A stretch of 64,000 nucleotides of DNA from Ananas comosus (GCF_001540865.1 NC_033638.1:2922907-2986906); one strand, 5' to 3'; numbered from the stretch's first letter, positions 1 through 11,308 are shown. Notes: generated by a model not told the origin, from the sequence alone. Numbers and translations: made by a program.

Positions 1-267
1 ATCAGGTCGGTGCAGTTAGTGACAGGCAGCGCTTGAGGTCTGCGGACCGATACAGCAGGCACAGATTGGGTACAGTTTCTGGTTCAGTACATTGAGGCAT
101 TCTTTGCATTGTTTTCTATACAGTAGCAGGTTTATTTATTGCTTCCTATTTATCTGTTGTAGCTACTGTAGTTCTATTTCATATCAGCTTACAGTTATAT
201 ACTTGTTTATCTGTTTCCTTTGGTTTCCGGTGATTACGACTTGCCTTCGTGGCTCTGTCGTACCCAC

Positions 268-294
268 TGAGAAAACCATGGTTGCGGTTTCTCA
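268..294 (+). other. LTR hairpin H1 (copy A1)
   Basis: TGAGAAAACC pairs with GGTTTCTCA across a short loop, with one bulged A. It lies at the same place as differently sequenced stems in the other gypsy LTRs, just before a C-rich run. Confidence 0.5.
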
Positions 295-877
295 CCCCCC
301 TTTCCCCCCCCAGGTGACAGAGACGAGGAGTTGAATTTTGGGCTCGACGAGAGGACGATCTAGTTAGACGGCAGTAGCGACCGTCACCCTGGTTATTTCT
401 TTCCCGCACTTAGTAGTTTTCTTAATAATGGTTCAGTTAGCTGATCTTATGTATGCTTGAATGTATGTGAACTGTGGTGCTGGTTTCTTTTATACATGAG
501 ATTGGAGTTTTCGATCTGTGGTTTTGGTTCTGTGGAGATTTGGTTTTCTTGTAGTTATGCATCGTGGATTTCTACCCCTCGAGGTAGCTGATTTTCAAAA
601 TAGAGTTTCCGTGTGGGAAACAGTTTTAAAAAGGTTTTCGAATGGTTTTTATGAATGAATGAATTAGAGTTTAAAAACAAAAGCTTCCGTGTGGGGAGCA
701 CTTTTAAATAGGATGTTTGTTGTATTGTGCATTGCATCATCCAGCGCCTAAGGAGTGCTTAGAGGCATGCATCATTCTAAGGATTGTTAGCTGTATGGAA
801 TTGCATATCATGCCTTGGTTGTTGATTGGTAAATGTAGGTTGTGGTTGAGATCCTGTTGTATAGCTGGTACGCCGTG

Positions 878-926
878 CAAATACAAAGGAGACTCTGTCC
901 GAGTGGACAGAGGAACTTTGTATTTG
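878..926 (+). other. LTR hairpin H2 (copy A1)
   Basis: The outer stem CAAATACAAAG/CTTTGTATTTG (878-888 with 916-926) is perfect. The inner stem CTCTGTCC/GGACAGAG (893-900 with 905-912) is also perfect, with loop GAGT. It ends 113 nt before the LTR terminus. Confidence 0.65.
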
Positions 927-1039
927 TGGCGGGTCTGTACGTCGCGTGGGCCAGGTTGAAAAAAAAAGAAAAAGAAAATGGCACGTTTTCCGCAACTCTG
1001 TTATTAAAAGGCTTTTAAAATCGGCCCCGGGGCGTGACA

Positions 1040-1600
1040 AGTGTTGTGACCTCTTTAACTATAGGCCATTTTTATATATGTGAGGAGCATAAAAAAAGGA
1101 AAATTTTTTCACCTCCAAAACATTCGGCTTCGTTATAAAGAGAAAGGCCATGAAAAAAATACTTTTTACACATTTTCAACAAATAGTTCCTTTTTTTCTG
1201 AGTGCTTGCTTGGACTAAGTATATGATGCTCCAGCCATTTCAGATAGGGCACAATACTCACAACTAAAGTTAAGATTTTGTTCATATTTTCAAAATTCTA
1301 CAACCAAAAAGCGACATAGGAACATCAAAAGAGGGAGCTTTTTCTTTTTCTCACCTCCAAACCGCTCGGCCTCTTAATTGTAATCGAGAAGCTTCTGCTC
1401 GATCCGCTTCCCGGAGGTGAAATCGAAGCCCGCGGAGGACTCACTACCAAATCAGAGATGAAAAAAATTACCAGGAGAAAAATAGAGTTTTTTTTGCTAC
1501 AAATAAAATTTTTACAGAGACATATTATATAGGTAGCAAGAAAGGACCACGGAGAATGAATTCGAACCATTTTCGTGACCGGAGGGGATGAATAAGCCGA
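1040..1600. other. Unassigned intergenic DNA
   Basis: No coding, RNA or repeat feature is recognised. The phrase 'cacctccaaa' with a following 'cattcggc/cgctcggc' occurs twice (about 1111 and 1353), hinting at an old duplication or inverted element that I could not delimit. Confidence 0.3.
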
Positions 1601-1835
1601 AACGAAGCGTCGCTAACGGGAACGGCGCGACGGGAAAAAGGACGGACCATGAACTCGGCCCAACATTCCGTCCAAAGAGGGAATAGGAGTCGGAGCAGCA
1701 TCTAGGGGGCGAACGAAACGAAGCGTCACTAACGGGAACGGGCGCGACGGGAAGAAGGCCCAACCATGAACTCGGCCCAACATTCCGCCCAGAGAGGGAA
1801 CAGGAGTCGGAGCGGCATCTAGAGGGGCGAGCGAA
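1601..1835. repeat. Imperfect 116-bp tandem duplication
   Basis: The unit beginning AACGAAGCGTC at 1601 recurs at 1717 and runs to about 1835. Both copies carry CATGAACTCGGCCCAACATT and AGGAGTCGGAGC. The copies differ by scattered substitutions and small indels. The block is much richer in G+C than its flanks. Confidence 0.75.
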
Positions 1836-2085
1836 GGAGCCGAAGTGGCACATCGGGTGGAAGACGAAGTTAATTAGAAGCAGTTAAAGAAATTAAATGG
1901 GAAGCAGAGTAAGGAGGAAAATTAAATGGGAAGCAGAGTATAGAGGAAAAGAAATTTGGTCGGGTGGGCCCCACCCACTAATTAATTAATAGAGTAGCTT
2001 AAGATGACAGGTAGGACCCACAAAAGATTAAGTTAAGCTAATATTGCCACGTGGACAAAGAGAACGGGCTTTCATAAGGGTTATA

Positions 2086-2117
<32 letters not shown>

Positions 2118-2118
2118 N
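2086..2118. repeat. (AAT)n microsatellite ending in an N
   Basis: Ten or so AAT units are followed by one undetermined base at 2118. Repeat length is probably unreliable in the assembly. Confidence 0.9.
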
Positions 2119-2458
2119 CAGTTACTTTCTTACTTCAGTAACTTGTCAAAACCTTTCTAAGGTCTATCAAACGTCGTAGATCAGTTCCAAAAGCCATTCC
2201 AACCCTTGAATTTGTCAATAGGCCCAGATTCAGTATATTACAAATAATTATAATATATATAATTATAAATATAATTATATATAATTTCTTATTAGTATGA
2301 TTTTTGTCTTTATTTTTTTTTAATCTTTCTTATAATTTATTTTTATATTTTTATTACAGCAATAGTTGTTTATTTTTTAGTTATTTTTTTATATAATTTT
2401 TTGACTCTTTTTTTTTACTATTATTTATTTTATTTATATATTTATTTCTACGGAATCA

Positions 2459-2488
2459 TTCCGCCGCAACGCACGGGTCCTTCACTAG
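2459..2488 (+). mobile_element. Helitron 3' terminus
   Basis: CCGCCGCAACGCACGGGTC followed by CTTCA and CTAG, then T, is the typical short GC hairpin plus CTRR end of plant Helitrons. It closely matches the end at 4744. The body would lie to the left. I could not find a convincing TC-type 5' end, so only the terminus is marked. Confidence 0.6.
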
Positions 2489-2549
2489 TAGATCAATATA
2501 AGATGATTGGGTTTGGATTTTGTTTTGACCAAAGACCTTGGCTTGTAAA

Positions 2550-2857
2550 CATAGTTAGTTAATTCGGATTCGGCAAAAATTCGGTACGTATATAATACAT
2601 ATAAAATTCGTTGTCTAATTTTTAAATTCGTTGAAAAATTCAGCTTAAAAAATGGATTCGGTATAAAATATAAAATATAAAATAATTTATATTTAAAAAT
2701 AAAATTATAAGTTTTTTTTATATTTTCAATAATTCGGCAATAATTTGCGAATAGTTCGGCTGGCCCAAAAATTCGCGAATAATTCTCTTTCTTCTGGAAA
2801 AATTCGTAAACGGACTGTTTAATTTGGATTTTCAATAATTCGCGAATTTACTAACTA
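2550..2857. mobile_element. MITE with AGTTAGT-type terminal inverted repeats
   Basis: The left end (AGTTAGTTAATTCG) is inverted at the right end (CGAATTTACTAACT). The element is flanked by a 10-bp direct repeat GGCTTGTAAA at 2540-2549 and 2858-2867. The interior is AT-rich with repeated AATTCG words and no coding potential. An hAT or Mutator-type superfamily is likely, but the exact duplication length is uncertain by a base or two. Confidence 0.65.
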
Positions 2858-2867
2858 GGCTTGTAAA

Positions 2868-3467
2868 ATGGTACATTGGTATGAGCCTAAGCCTGGTCCA
2901 AAAATTATCTGAGATTTTGGGTCGATCTTTAGCAGGATCATGATCAATGATGACCTAGTCTATAGGTTGCACGACAAAGCCTACAGGAGGATGAAATTCT
3001 GGAGTCAGATAAGGTTGATCATCCTTGGGTTCTTTTTTTTTTTTATTACTACCATCTAGATATGAACTTAAGTTGAATCATATCAGCTTGGCAGGGCGAG
3101 TAAGCCTATTAAATGCGGACACATAAGCTGCAAGCCGAAATCGATCCAAATATGATATTATACTTTGGACTGAGGTAGCTAGCATGAATGTGAAGACCCA
3201 CTTGTTTTTACAAAAGTAGGCCGGAGTTACTTTAAATGACTGGGCTTGAGTTTTCAACTGGAGGCCTGTGTGCATTTAAAATGATAGATTTAGTCTGCAA
3301 GTCTAAACCCGGTACAAATATGAGCTTTTATTTTATGCACAGTTATTAAGGGCTGAAAAACATGCTTCATTTATTAGAAAAATAAATTTATAGCTACGTG
3401 AGAAAGGCAAATAGGTCCTACCAAAGAGAAACAAAAAAGAAAAAAAAAGTAAAAAAAAATGAGTACA
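2868..3467. other. Unassigned intergenic DNA
   Basis: AT-rich sequence with several homopolymer runs. Nothing recognisable was found on either strand. Confidence 0.3.
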
Positions 3468-4744
3468 TCTATCTATACCTCTATACCTATACATTATTTC
3501 CCCTAAAGTCTTGCCACGTGGTGGTCTCTCCTTTATCTTTACTTTCTTCTCTCTTCTCTAATCACAATTGCTGCAGCCGTATAAAACTTTTGATCCTCGA
3601 ATCAATTAATGAAAAATCTTAGACCCACACTCTTCATCTCCCCACCAAGGAGTTATTAACGCATCATTAACTTTAATAATTACGATGATCCACACAATTA
3701 GCACCACTAAAACCCCATCATCATCATCTCCTTATTCTCCGAAACCAAATACCACACTCCAACAATGTCCTATTTTACAAACCAACTCTTCTTTCTATTA
3801 TTCTTATTATATTATTCTCAAACGCGAGTACGAACCCGTCAATGCCATTCGGGTCGAGCGATTGTTCGGGCGCGTTGTTTGGGTTCAGCGAATGCTTGGA
3901 GTTTGTGAAGGGCGGGGCGAACGGGGCCAAATCGGGGTTGCTGCTCCGGGCTCGGTCACGTGCTGAGCCGCAGTGTCACATGCCTCTGCGAGGCCATACG
4001 AGAAGGGGCGAGGCTAAGCGTACCCGTGAACGTCACCAAAGCTCTCGCTTTGCCCTCGCTTCGTGGGCTCTCCTACACGCCAATAGTCCCCTGTTACAAA
4101 AGTAAGAGGTGTATTTTTTTTATGATACAATTTCATATATACAAATTACTTTCATAAGAAAAAAAAAAGTAAAATAAGATTTCTTCATACTCTTTTTTTT
4201 TATTTTTTTGGCGTATAAGAATGGTTCATATTTTGTAATTTTTTTAATTTTTTTATCTTTTTGTTTTTAAATTGTAAGTGTACTGAAATTAGGGTTTCGT
4301 GGATTGTAGCGCAGCATCGCGGGGGAAAGCGAAGATAGATTTGGAGTCAATGAGAGGAAAGAAATAGTAGGTTTTGAGAGATCTGTAGGGAATCAACGTG
4401 GTTGTGACAAAAAAGAAGCTTGACGTTGATAATGGCGGCAAAGGTAATGTGGAGATGGAAATTCGTCTCCCCAATGTTGGTAGTACGATCAAAATGCATA
4501 TGGAGTAATAATTCTATTACTGCTTCTTTCATTACTATTTTTTATAATTTATTTACTGAAATTATAAATTTTGTTATATTTGTACGTATATCTGTTTCAT
4601 CTCTTTTATTTGTATATATGTTAATATATATTATCTTTATTTATTAATGTCTTATGGCAATTCAAAAAATTTAAAATTTTTACTTTGTGAATCTTCTGTC
4701 TTCTATAGCATCAGCCCGCCGCAATGCGCAGGTAACTTCACTAG
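3468..4744 (+). mobile_element. Non-autonomous Helitron
   Basis: The left end TCTATCTATACCTCTATACC resembles plant Helitron 5' ends and follows an A. The right end is a GC hairpin, then CTTCA-CTAG at 4741-4744, followed by T, as expected for insertion between A and T. There is no helicase coding. The interior near 3830-4080 is G+C-rich compared with the rest and could be captured gene sequence, unidentified. The 3' end is well supported; the 5' end less so. Confidence 0.5.
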
Positions 4745-5608
4745 TTATGTATTAAAACCTATGGATTGAATAGTATTTTTCTACACTTGCTACTTTTATG
4801 TCAATTTGGCCTGAAAAGTCGAAGAAAATCCTGATAAGAATTGGTATTACTATCCCCAATATATCAGAATTGGTTCCCAAAGATTGGAAATTCGAAATGG
4901 AAATAATCATGATCTAGAAATTTGAAGTATCTCAAATCCAATTTCCTTTTAAACAAAAAAAAAAAAAAGTTGTCACCCAATCTCAAAATATTAAAAATAT
5001 GCAGTAAAAAATTGAATAACTTAAAAAATGGAAAAATTTTAATCCTAAAGTGGAAAACTTTTAAAGATATGTAGAAGATCCCTTCTGACAGGTTCTAATG
5101 GGGCAATCCAGACCAGGCCTCGCAGCGGGTAAATAGCACTTCTCATACCACCACCACCACCACCACCACCACAAAGATAAAGGGCCGATTCCATGCAAAA
5201 GCTCTAAAATGGGCTAGGAACGACCCAAGCATAGAATGCGATGGGTGGGAAGTAATAAGGATTCGCTTTTATCCTGAAACACGGAAACCTTTATTACATT
5301 TGCGTTCCAAATTGTCTGAACCCCCATAGTGTAACATACATTTTCGATGATACGAAGAATATTAAATTCGGAGACTGAATTTTTTCCATCAAAACTGAAA
5401 ACTAAAGTCCATGTAAAGACTTGTCAATGAGAAGGCTCTTCAAAACATCGGATTCAGCTTGACCTAAAAAAATTGTGGACCAAACTTACGTACGGTCGCA
5501 AACATCGTCGGGCTTTGTGGTTCTAATCCAGCGTAAATGAAGATAGTTTCAATCTTGGAGAAAGAAATTTGAAGCCAGATGGTTATGGATATGGTTCTAA
5601 ACTTTAAG
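4745..5608. other. Unassigned DNA with (ACC)n microsatellite
   Basis: There is no gene or element that I can support. An (ACC)n run of about eight and a half units occupies 5147-5172. Confidence 0.35.
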
Positions 5609-5926
5609 AGTCCGGCTGAGATACTATCGATAGCACTAACATTTGGTGCTATCAAGTTTTCTGCCGTTAGATTTACCTCTTTTATCATTTTCATCCGTTC
5701 GATTATATTATTTAAGTAACCACCCACTCAACCCTAGGGAGCCCACATCATCCTAACCGCATACCTTTTAATCCAAGGGCAGAAAACTTACATATATAGA
5801 TTTACCTCTTTTATCATTTTCATCCGTTCGATTATATTATTTAAGTAACCACCCACTCAACCCTAGGGAGCCCACATCATCCTAACCGCATACCTTTTAA
5901 TCCAAGGGCAGAAAACTTACATATAT
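5609..5926. mobile_element. Type-B MITE, partial, with 129-bp tandem duplication
   Basis: It begins with the type-B end (GAGATACTATCGATAGCAC, then TTGGTGCTATCAAGTTTT) that recurs at 7406, 11631 and elsewhere. From 5671 a 129-bp block is repeated, without difference that I can see, at 5800-5926, where it runs directly into the N gap. The duplication may be an assembly artefact of the gap. Confidence 0.6.
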
Positions 5927-5951
5927 NNNNNNNNNNNNNNNNNNNNNNNNN
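5927..5951. other. Assembly gap (25 N)
   Basis: Twenty-five undetermined bases interrupt a MITE. The true size is unknown. Confidence 0.98.
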
Positions 5952-6039
5952 ACCATCATCCTAACCATACATCCCATCAATCAACGGTTAAAAATTTATG
6001 AGTACTAGGGGGTCTATACTCATAAGAGTATAGTAGTCC

Positions 6040-6070
<31 letters not shown>
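5952..6070. mobile_element. MITE right end followed by (TA)n
   Basis: CATCATCCTAACC and a 'caacggttaaaa' string match the right half of type-B MITEs. The terminal part (CTCATAAGAGTATAGTAG) belongs instead to the foldback family, so the fragment is a hybrid. A (TA)n run follows at about 6043-6070. Confidence 0.5.
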
Positions 6071-6681
6071 GTAGGGCTACTATACTCTTTTGAGTATAGA
6101 GTCCTTCGTACTCATAAGTTGTTTTCGATGTTGGGCTTTTCGAATCGACGATCCATACTGTTAAACATGATCTAGAGTATTTGAAACTTCTAGAAAATAA
6201 ATTTCGTAATTTTTTGAAATCATTATAAAGTTTCTCAAGCTGGTATAAAATACTGTTGAAAGTATTTTGAAATTTCATAATTTTTCGACATTATTTACCT
6301 ATCCAACGAGTAGTTTAAAAATCAACGGTTGAAAATAAAAATCTCATAAAAAATGATGATAAAAGACTTGAATTTAAGATCAGAGGTACTGATCTTACTC
6401 TAAATAATGAAAAAAAAAATTCTACATAAATTTCATTAGATTTGAATTGTTTTACACTGTTAAATTCACAAACACATCACATCGACCATTAAAATTGTCA
6501 ATTTTGAGACCTTTTGATCACTAGCCAAATAATGTCAAAAAATTATAAATTTTAGTTACTAAATACATTTAATAGTGTAGATCAACTCTAACGGAGCCAA
6601 TCGTCGATTTGCAAGCCGCATCATTGAAAACAACTTGGTAGCACGGAGGCCTCCCGTGCTACGATAGTATACCAGCCTAGC
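6071..6681. mobile_element. Foldback element FB1 (chimeric ends)
   Basis: Nearly the whole element is one imperfect palindrome. The left arm (GTAGGGCTACTATACTC, then a 'gttttcgatg..cgaatcgacgatcc' tract) is inverted at the right. The outer 30-40 bp differ: the left end carries CTCATAAG-type sequence, the right end GTAGCACGGAGGCC-type sequence ending near GTATACCAGCCTAG. It is non-coding and flanked by TA-rich repeats. Confidence 0.6.
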
Positions 6682-6689
6682 TATATATG

Positions 6690-6724
<35 letters not shown>

Positions 6725-6750
6725 AGAGAGAGACGAGACGAAGAGAAGAG
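6682..6750. repeat. (TA)n and (GA)n simple repeat
   Basis: A TA run passes into purine GA/AGA repeats between two foldback elements. Confidence 0.85.
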
Positions 6751-7305
6751 AGTGGTCTTGTGTGCTTTAGGAGCTACGTGAGCCCTCCGTGCTCCTAAGC
6801 CATTTTCGTATGAATAGAGTCTGTCAGATTTCGACGATCAGTTCCGTTAGACTTGATCTAAGGTATTTGAACTATCTAAAGAAAATAATTTTGTAATTTT
6901 CTCGGTATCATTTCCTAGCGATTGAAATGTTCAAATAATCCAACAATTTTAATGGGTTAATTGATATCGTTTGCAAGTATTTAAACGGTGTAGAAGTATT
7001 CAAATCACATGAAATTTTGATAGAAAATTCTTTATACTATATTACAGTAAGAATTCAATATGTTTGATCGAAAAATTTTAAGCTATAGTCACCACTTTTT
7101 GGGAGATTTTTATTCAGCCGTGATTTTGAACCCTTTCGGTCGTTAGGTAATTGATATCCAAAAAGTCACAAATATTTTTCTAATACTTAAAATATGCTAG
7201 ATCAAGTCTAACGGAGCCGATCGTTGATTCGGAGCTCTCCATCATCGAGAACGGCTTCAGGAGCACAGAGGCCTCCGTACTCCTAATAGGCACACAAGAC
7301 CTACT
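6751..7305. mobile_element. Foldback element FB2
   Basis: Terminal inverted repeats are of the type AGTGGTCTTGTGTGC, and the inner arms match the FB family in both directions ('gatcaagtctaacggagccgatcg' is inverted at the left). It is about 555 bp, non-coding, bordered by TA and GA repeats. Confidence 0.65.
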
Positions 7306-7323
7306 ATATATATATATAATATA

Positions 7324-7366
<43 letters not shown>

Positions 7367-7405
7367 TGATGAGAGAGAGAGAAGAGAGGAGAGAGAGAGA
7401 GAGAG
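7306..7405. repeat. (TA)n then (GA)n simple repeat
   Basis: TA dinucleotides occupy roughly 7306-7346 and GA dinucleotides 7347-7405. Confidence 0.9.
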
Positions 7406-7864
7406 CCTTGGATACTATCGATAGCACCAAGGACTTGGTGCTATCAAGTTTTCCACTGTTAGATTTAACCCTTTGATTATTTTTTTTTGAGAGAAAGGTA
7501 GCGAGCTACCTGCTTCATTCATTAAAAGAGATGAACTAGGTTTACAAAGTGGATGCAGCTAAGGCTTCCGGGAAGAAAGAAAAGAGTGTAAAAACCAAAG
7601 AAAGGAAGCGAAGAAAAGAGGAAAAATGCCAAAAAAAGGCTAAAAAAATGCTAAAAAAAATACATTTCGCGCTCAGCAGAAATTGCTCCAGTTGTTTTGT
7701 AATACGTTAATATGGTCAAGCGAGCGCAGAGGGTTGGGGGGTGTCGATCGGAAGATAGTGTTGTTTCGCTCAGTCCATACCACCCACCAAGTTGCTGACA
7801 AAGTAGAAAGACTCTCCGATCCTGTCTTGGCATTTCCTTGACGGAGTAGTCTGATCCAAAGTTC

Positions 7865-8499
7865 TCAAACCTCTATCTTGTGGCCAGCGAGTAGCTCCGG
7901 CCCGGCAGCGTTGAGGAGTAGAGATTTAACATACACGCAGTTTCTGAACAGGTGATCATGCGATTCCGTGGCGCTGGCGCAAAGGACGCAGACTTCCTCC
8001 TCAGGCCGAGCCGGGGTGCGTAATCTATCCTTGGTGAGAAGTCTATTCCGCAATAGCAACTAGATGAATATCTTGATTTTCAAAGGGGTCTTTAGTTTCC
8101 AGATGTATTGGCTAATTAGGTCTCTTCGACCGCCGTCAGTGAGGAACTTGTATAGTGATTTGACCGTGAAAAGATGATTTGAGGTCCAGCGCCAGTTGAC
8201 AGAGTCCGGTTTGCAGAAGGGTTTAAGAGGGTGGAGCGTGTTCTTGAGCTGCCGAACGGAGATGCGACGTTCAGTAGAATGAGCTGAAGTGAAGCCCCGA
8301 CAGATGTAGCGCTATCTCCAACCGTTAGCGCTCCAGCATTGGGACACGGTGGCCTCCTTGTTCCTAATGTTGTAAAAATGGTTGGGAATTTTGTGCGAAG
8401 CGAGGTCTCTCCCATCCATATGTCCGTCCAAAAACTAATCCCATTGTCGTTCCCTAATGAATAGGATATACCGCATTTGAACGCGTCGCGGCAACGCAA
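7865..8499 (-). pseudogene. LINE C-terminal zinc-binding RVT region
   Basis: Residues reading ISFWTDIWMGETSL (8499-8116) and, after a frame break, LLTKDRLRTPA then CVLCASATESHDHLFRNC (8059-7865) match the zf-RVT module at the C terminus of plant LINE ORF2. The Cys-Cys-His-Cys spacing is retained. Confidence 0.8.
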
Positions 8500-8803
8500 T
8501 ACGCTCCTCCACTATTGCGAGTAGGGAACAAACGCTTTGCCCTTATGTAGCGGCCATCTTCTTTGGTAATATAGGGTTTTAGTCAACTTGGTCCAAGTAA
8601 GCTTATCCTCAGTAAAGAAACGCCACCACCATTTGGACAGCAGGGCCGAGTTCATAGATTCTAAGTCTACGATCCCATGCCCCCCATCTTTCTTACTTTT
8701 GCAAATGGTTTTCTAGTTGACTAGACATGCCCCCCCCGCTAATTTTGTTGCAACCTTTCCAAAAGAAAGCCCTGCGCAGGGCCTCAACTCGCAGAAGAAA
8801 CCA

Positions 8804-9067
8804 TTAAGGTGCCTTGAAAACGGAAAGGTAGAACAACGGCAAGTTCGTTAGGATAGAGTTGACTAAAGTTAGTCTACCCCCTTGAGATAGGAGTTTGGCC
8901 TTCCAACCTTCAATTCTCTTGTCGATGCGGTCGATAACTGGGGACCAATCCTCCTTTCTAAGCTTCTTACGGTGGAAGGGCAGTCCTAAATAGCGAAAAG
9001 GAAAAGTGCCCACTTTACATCCAGGAATGCCAGCAAGTCGGACTGCTTGCAACGGATTAGACCCCAA
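8804..9067 (-). pseudogene. LINE post-RT segment
   Basis: The translation contains FRYLGLPFHRKKL and WKAKLLSQGGRLTLVNSIL, the conserved segment directly after the reverse transcriptase in plant L1 elements. It is separated from the RT frame by a frame break near 9070-9140. Confidence 0.85.
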
Positions 9068-9139
9068 GTAGGAATAGTTCGGATTTGTCTCTGTTGATTT
9101 TGAGGCCCGATGCCCATTCGAATAATTTCCAGATGTACC

Positions 9140-10156
9140 CTAGATTGTGAAAGTGCTTTTTCGAGGTTCGCAGAAGAAAATTGTGTCGTCTGCGTATTGG
9201 ATGAGTACCGTGTGGTAGTCTTCAGAAGGGCCGATGCCTCGGAGGAAGTTGTTAGTCCTGGCAGTTTCTTCCAGCCGAGAGAGACAGTCAGCCACCAATA
9301 GGAAAAGATATGGAGAGAGGGGGTCTCCTTGTCTGAGCCCTTTTCGAACTTTCAACCAATTAGTTGGTGCGTCGTTGACGAGGATAGCCAGCTTAGCATT
9401 ACAGAGGCACTGCTCAATCCAAGCCCACCATTTATCGCTGAAACCAAGCCAGTGTAGCATTTTCTTCAGAAAGCTCCATTTTACGTTGTCGAAGGCTTTT
9501 TCGAAGTCAGCCTTGATGCAGGTGCATTCCTTGTCCGTCTTGGTGCACCAGGCTACTAGCTCGGAGGCAGTGACGTACGAGTCGAGCAAGAACCTGTCTT
9601 TGATGAAAGCTGATTGCGTTGGCGAGATGATAGATGGCATAATGTGTGCAAGTCTATTGGCGAGGACTTTGGATATAATTTTTTGAATTCCGTTGATAAG
9701 GCTGATTGGTCTGAAATCCTTCACCGTACAGGCTCATTCTTTTTTAGGGATGAGGCATATGAATGAGTAGTCGGTGGGATCGGTAAAGAGTCTATTTTCC
9801 TGGAGGTCAATGAACACGTTAAAGATATCGTCCTTGACTATGTCCCAGAAGGATTGGAAGAAAAGTAGTGGAAAGCCATCTGGTCCCGGCGCTTTGTCTG
9901 ATCCCAAGTTGAAAGTTGCATTTTTGATCTCCTCGATGGTGAAGGGGGAGGTAAGCGAGTCGGGGTTGGACAGTGTGCTTGCCCGGTACAGCCCACTCCA
10001 ATCACCTGATGCCTGGGAAGTATCTTCTGGCTGGCCGAATAGCAGTTTGAATTTTTGGTAGAAGTAGGCTAGCTTGTCCTTTTGTTGGGTGATATATTGC
10101 CCATCGTCATCCAGTATACCTTCGATGGAGTTGGTGCGCTTACGTCCGTTGGCCAC
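9140..10156 (-). pseudogene. LINE reverse transcriptase, disrupted
   Basis: On the minus strand one frame runs from about 10156 to 9140, with an in-frame TGA at 9731-9733 just before KDFRPISLINGIQK. The recognisable RVT_1 motifs are APGPDGFP near 9870-9890, KADFEKAFDNVKW, GLRQGDPLSPYLF, and the catalytic YADD at about 9186-9197. Upstream (10579-10220) the protein continues in another frame with a KFRFEKVWL type segment typical of the linker after the endonuclease. The enzyme would copy LINE RNA at nicked target DNA. This copy cannot make it, because of the stop and later frame breaks. Confidence 0.9.
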
Positions 10157-10742
10157 AGCATGGAAATATTTAGTGTTGCCGTCACCCTCCTTGAGCCATT
10201 GCTCTTTGGCCCTGGTTTTTTAGAGGATCTCCTCTTCCTCGACTATTGTCGAGAGCCGCTTTTTAAGGTCGATCCTCCTGTCGAAGTCGGCCGTTGATAG
10301 ATTGGCAAGTTCCTCACGGGGGTCGATAGCTTGTATTTCCTCGAGTAGAGTCTTCCTGGTGCAGGAGATGCTGTAGAAATTACTCTTACACCATTCTTTC
10401 ATTCTCACTCTACAATGTCTGATTTTGGCAGATAGGGTGAGGATCGCTGTGTCTTTGGTGGGTATTTCGTTCCACCAGATAGGTACATTTTGGTGGAAGT
10501 CTTCTTTGGACAACCATACTTTTTCGAACCGAAACTTTCGATGGTGTTTCTGGGCCCTAGTTGAAAGAAGGATAGGTGTATTTTTACCCGTTAAATTATA
10601 CAATTCAACCAACCACCCACTCAACACCAGAGGACCCACAACATCCTAACCGCACATTTCTAAATCCAAGGGTTAAAAAACTAATAACACAAATTTCTTG
10701 GTGCTATTGATAACATTGCAGCCTCTATATATATATATATAA

Positions 10743-11308
10743 AGCAGGGCTGCTGTGCTCTCAGGAGCACGGAGGTCTCCGTGCTCCTGAGCCGTTTTCG
10801 ATGATAGAATTTTCAAATCGACGATCGGCTCCGTTAGATTTGATCTAGCGCATTTGAAGTTTCTAGAAAATAATTTTTGCGATTTTTTGATATCATTTAC
10901 CTAGTGATCGAAAAGATTCAAAATCCATAATTTTTAATGGTTGATATCTGCCGTTTTCAAATTTAACGGTGTAAAAGTATTCAAATCAGATGAAATTTTG
11001 ATAAAAAATTCTTTATACTATCTACAACAAGATCAATATTTTTGATCGAAAATTTTAGTGCTATATCACCACTTTTTATAAGATTTTTATTTTCAGCCGT
11101 TAAAATTATTGATTTTGAATCCTTTCGATTGCTAGGTAAATGATATCGAAAAATCGCAAAAATTATTTCTAGAAACTTCAAATGACGCTAGATCAAGTTT
11201 AATGCGAGCGTTCGTCGATTCGAAAATGCCTCATCTGAAAAACGCGTCAGTTGAGCACGATGTTGATGGACCGTGCGCCGTGCTCCTAAGAGGCTCACAG
11301 CAGTTGTC

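Larger units (their letters stand above)
1..1039 (+). mobile_element. 3' portion of gypsy LTR, family Gy-A (copy A1)
   Basis: This stretch aligns by eye with the last kilobase of the complete copies ending at 37574 and 48143. Shared landmarks, in order, are the CCCACTG..CTCACCCCCC box near 265-300, the 'TACCCCTCGAGGTAGC' type string near 571, the GTGCAAATACA hairpin near 876, and the terminus GGGGCGTGACA at 1029-1039. The 5' end lies outside the window. The following bases (AGTGT) would be one target-site duplicate. No tRNA-primer site follows, so this is a 3' or solo LTR. Family assignment to Ty3/gypsy rests on the fragment at 11870-12130. Confidence 0.8.
7480..10579 (-). mobile_element. 5'-truncated L1-type LINE
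   Basis: The minus strand carries, in order, the region between endonuclease and reverse transcriptase, the reverse transcriptase, a post-RT segment and a zinc-binding RVT segment. It then has a 3' end reading 'gaatgaagcaggtagc..ctctc' plus poly(A), seen here as poly(T) at 7480-7488. The endonuclease and ORF1 are missing, so it is 5'-truncated, as usual for target-primed reverse transcription. The flanking ATTTTT duplicate (7479-7484 and 10580-10585) is partly masked by the tail. The reading frame is broken by stops and shifts. Confidence 0.9.
7406..10725. mobile_element. Type-B MITE split by a LINE
   Basis: The left part 7406-7479 (GGATACTATCGATAGCACCA) and the right part 10580-10725 (ACCCACTCAACACC.. 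to TTGGTGCTATTGATAACATT) are the two halves of one roughly 220-bp type-B MITE, judged against 5609-5926. The LINE sits between them with ATTTTT duplicated at both junctions, so the LINE inserted after the MITE. Confidence 0.7.

Noticed and set aside
1050..1090. Possible Helitron 5' end TCTTTAACTATAGGCC
   Set aside because: It follows a C rather than an A, and nothing links it to the 3' end at 2488.
9234..9686. 150-codon plus-strand frame
   Set aside because: Antisense shadow of the LINE reverse transcriptase.
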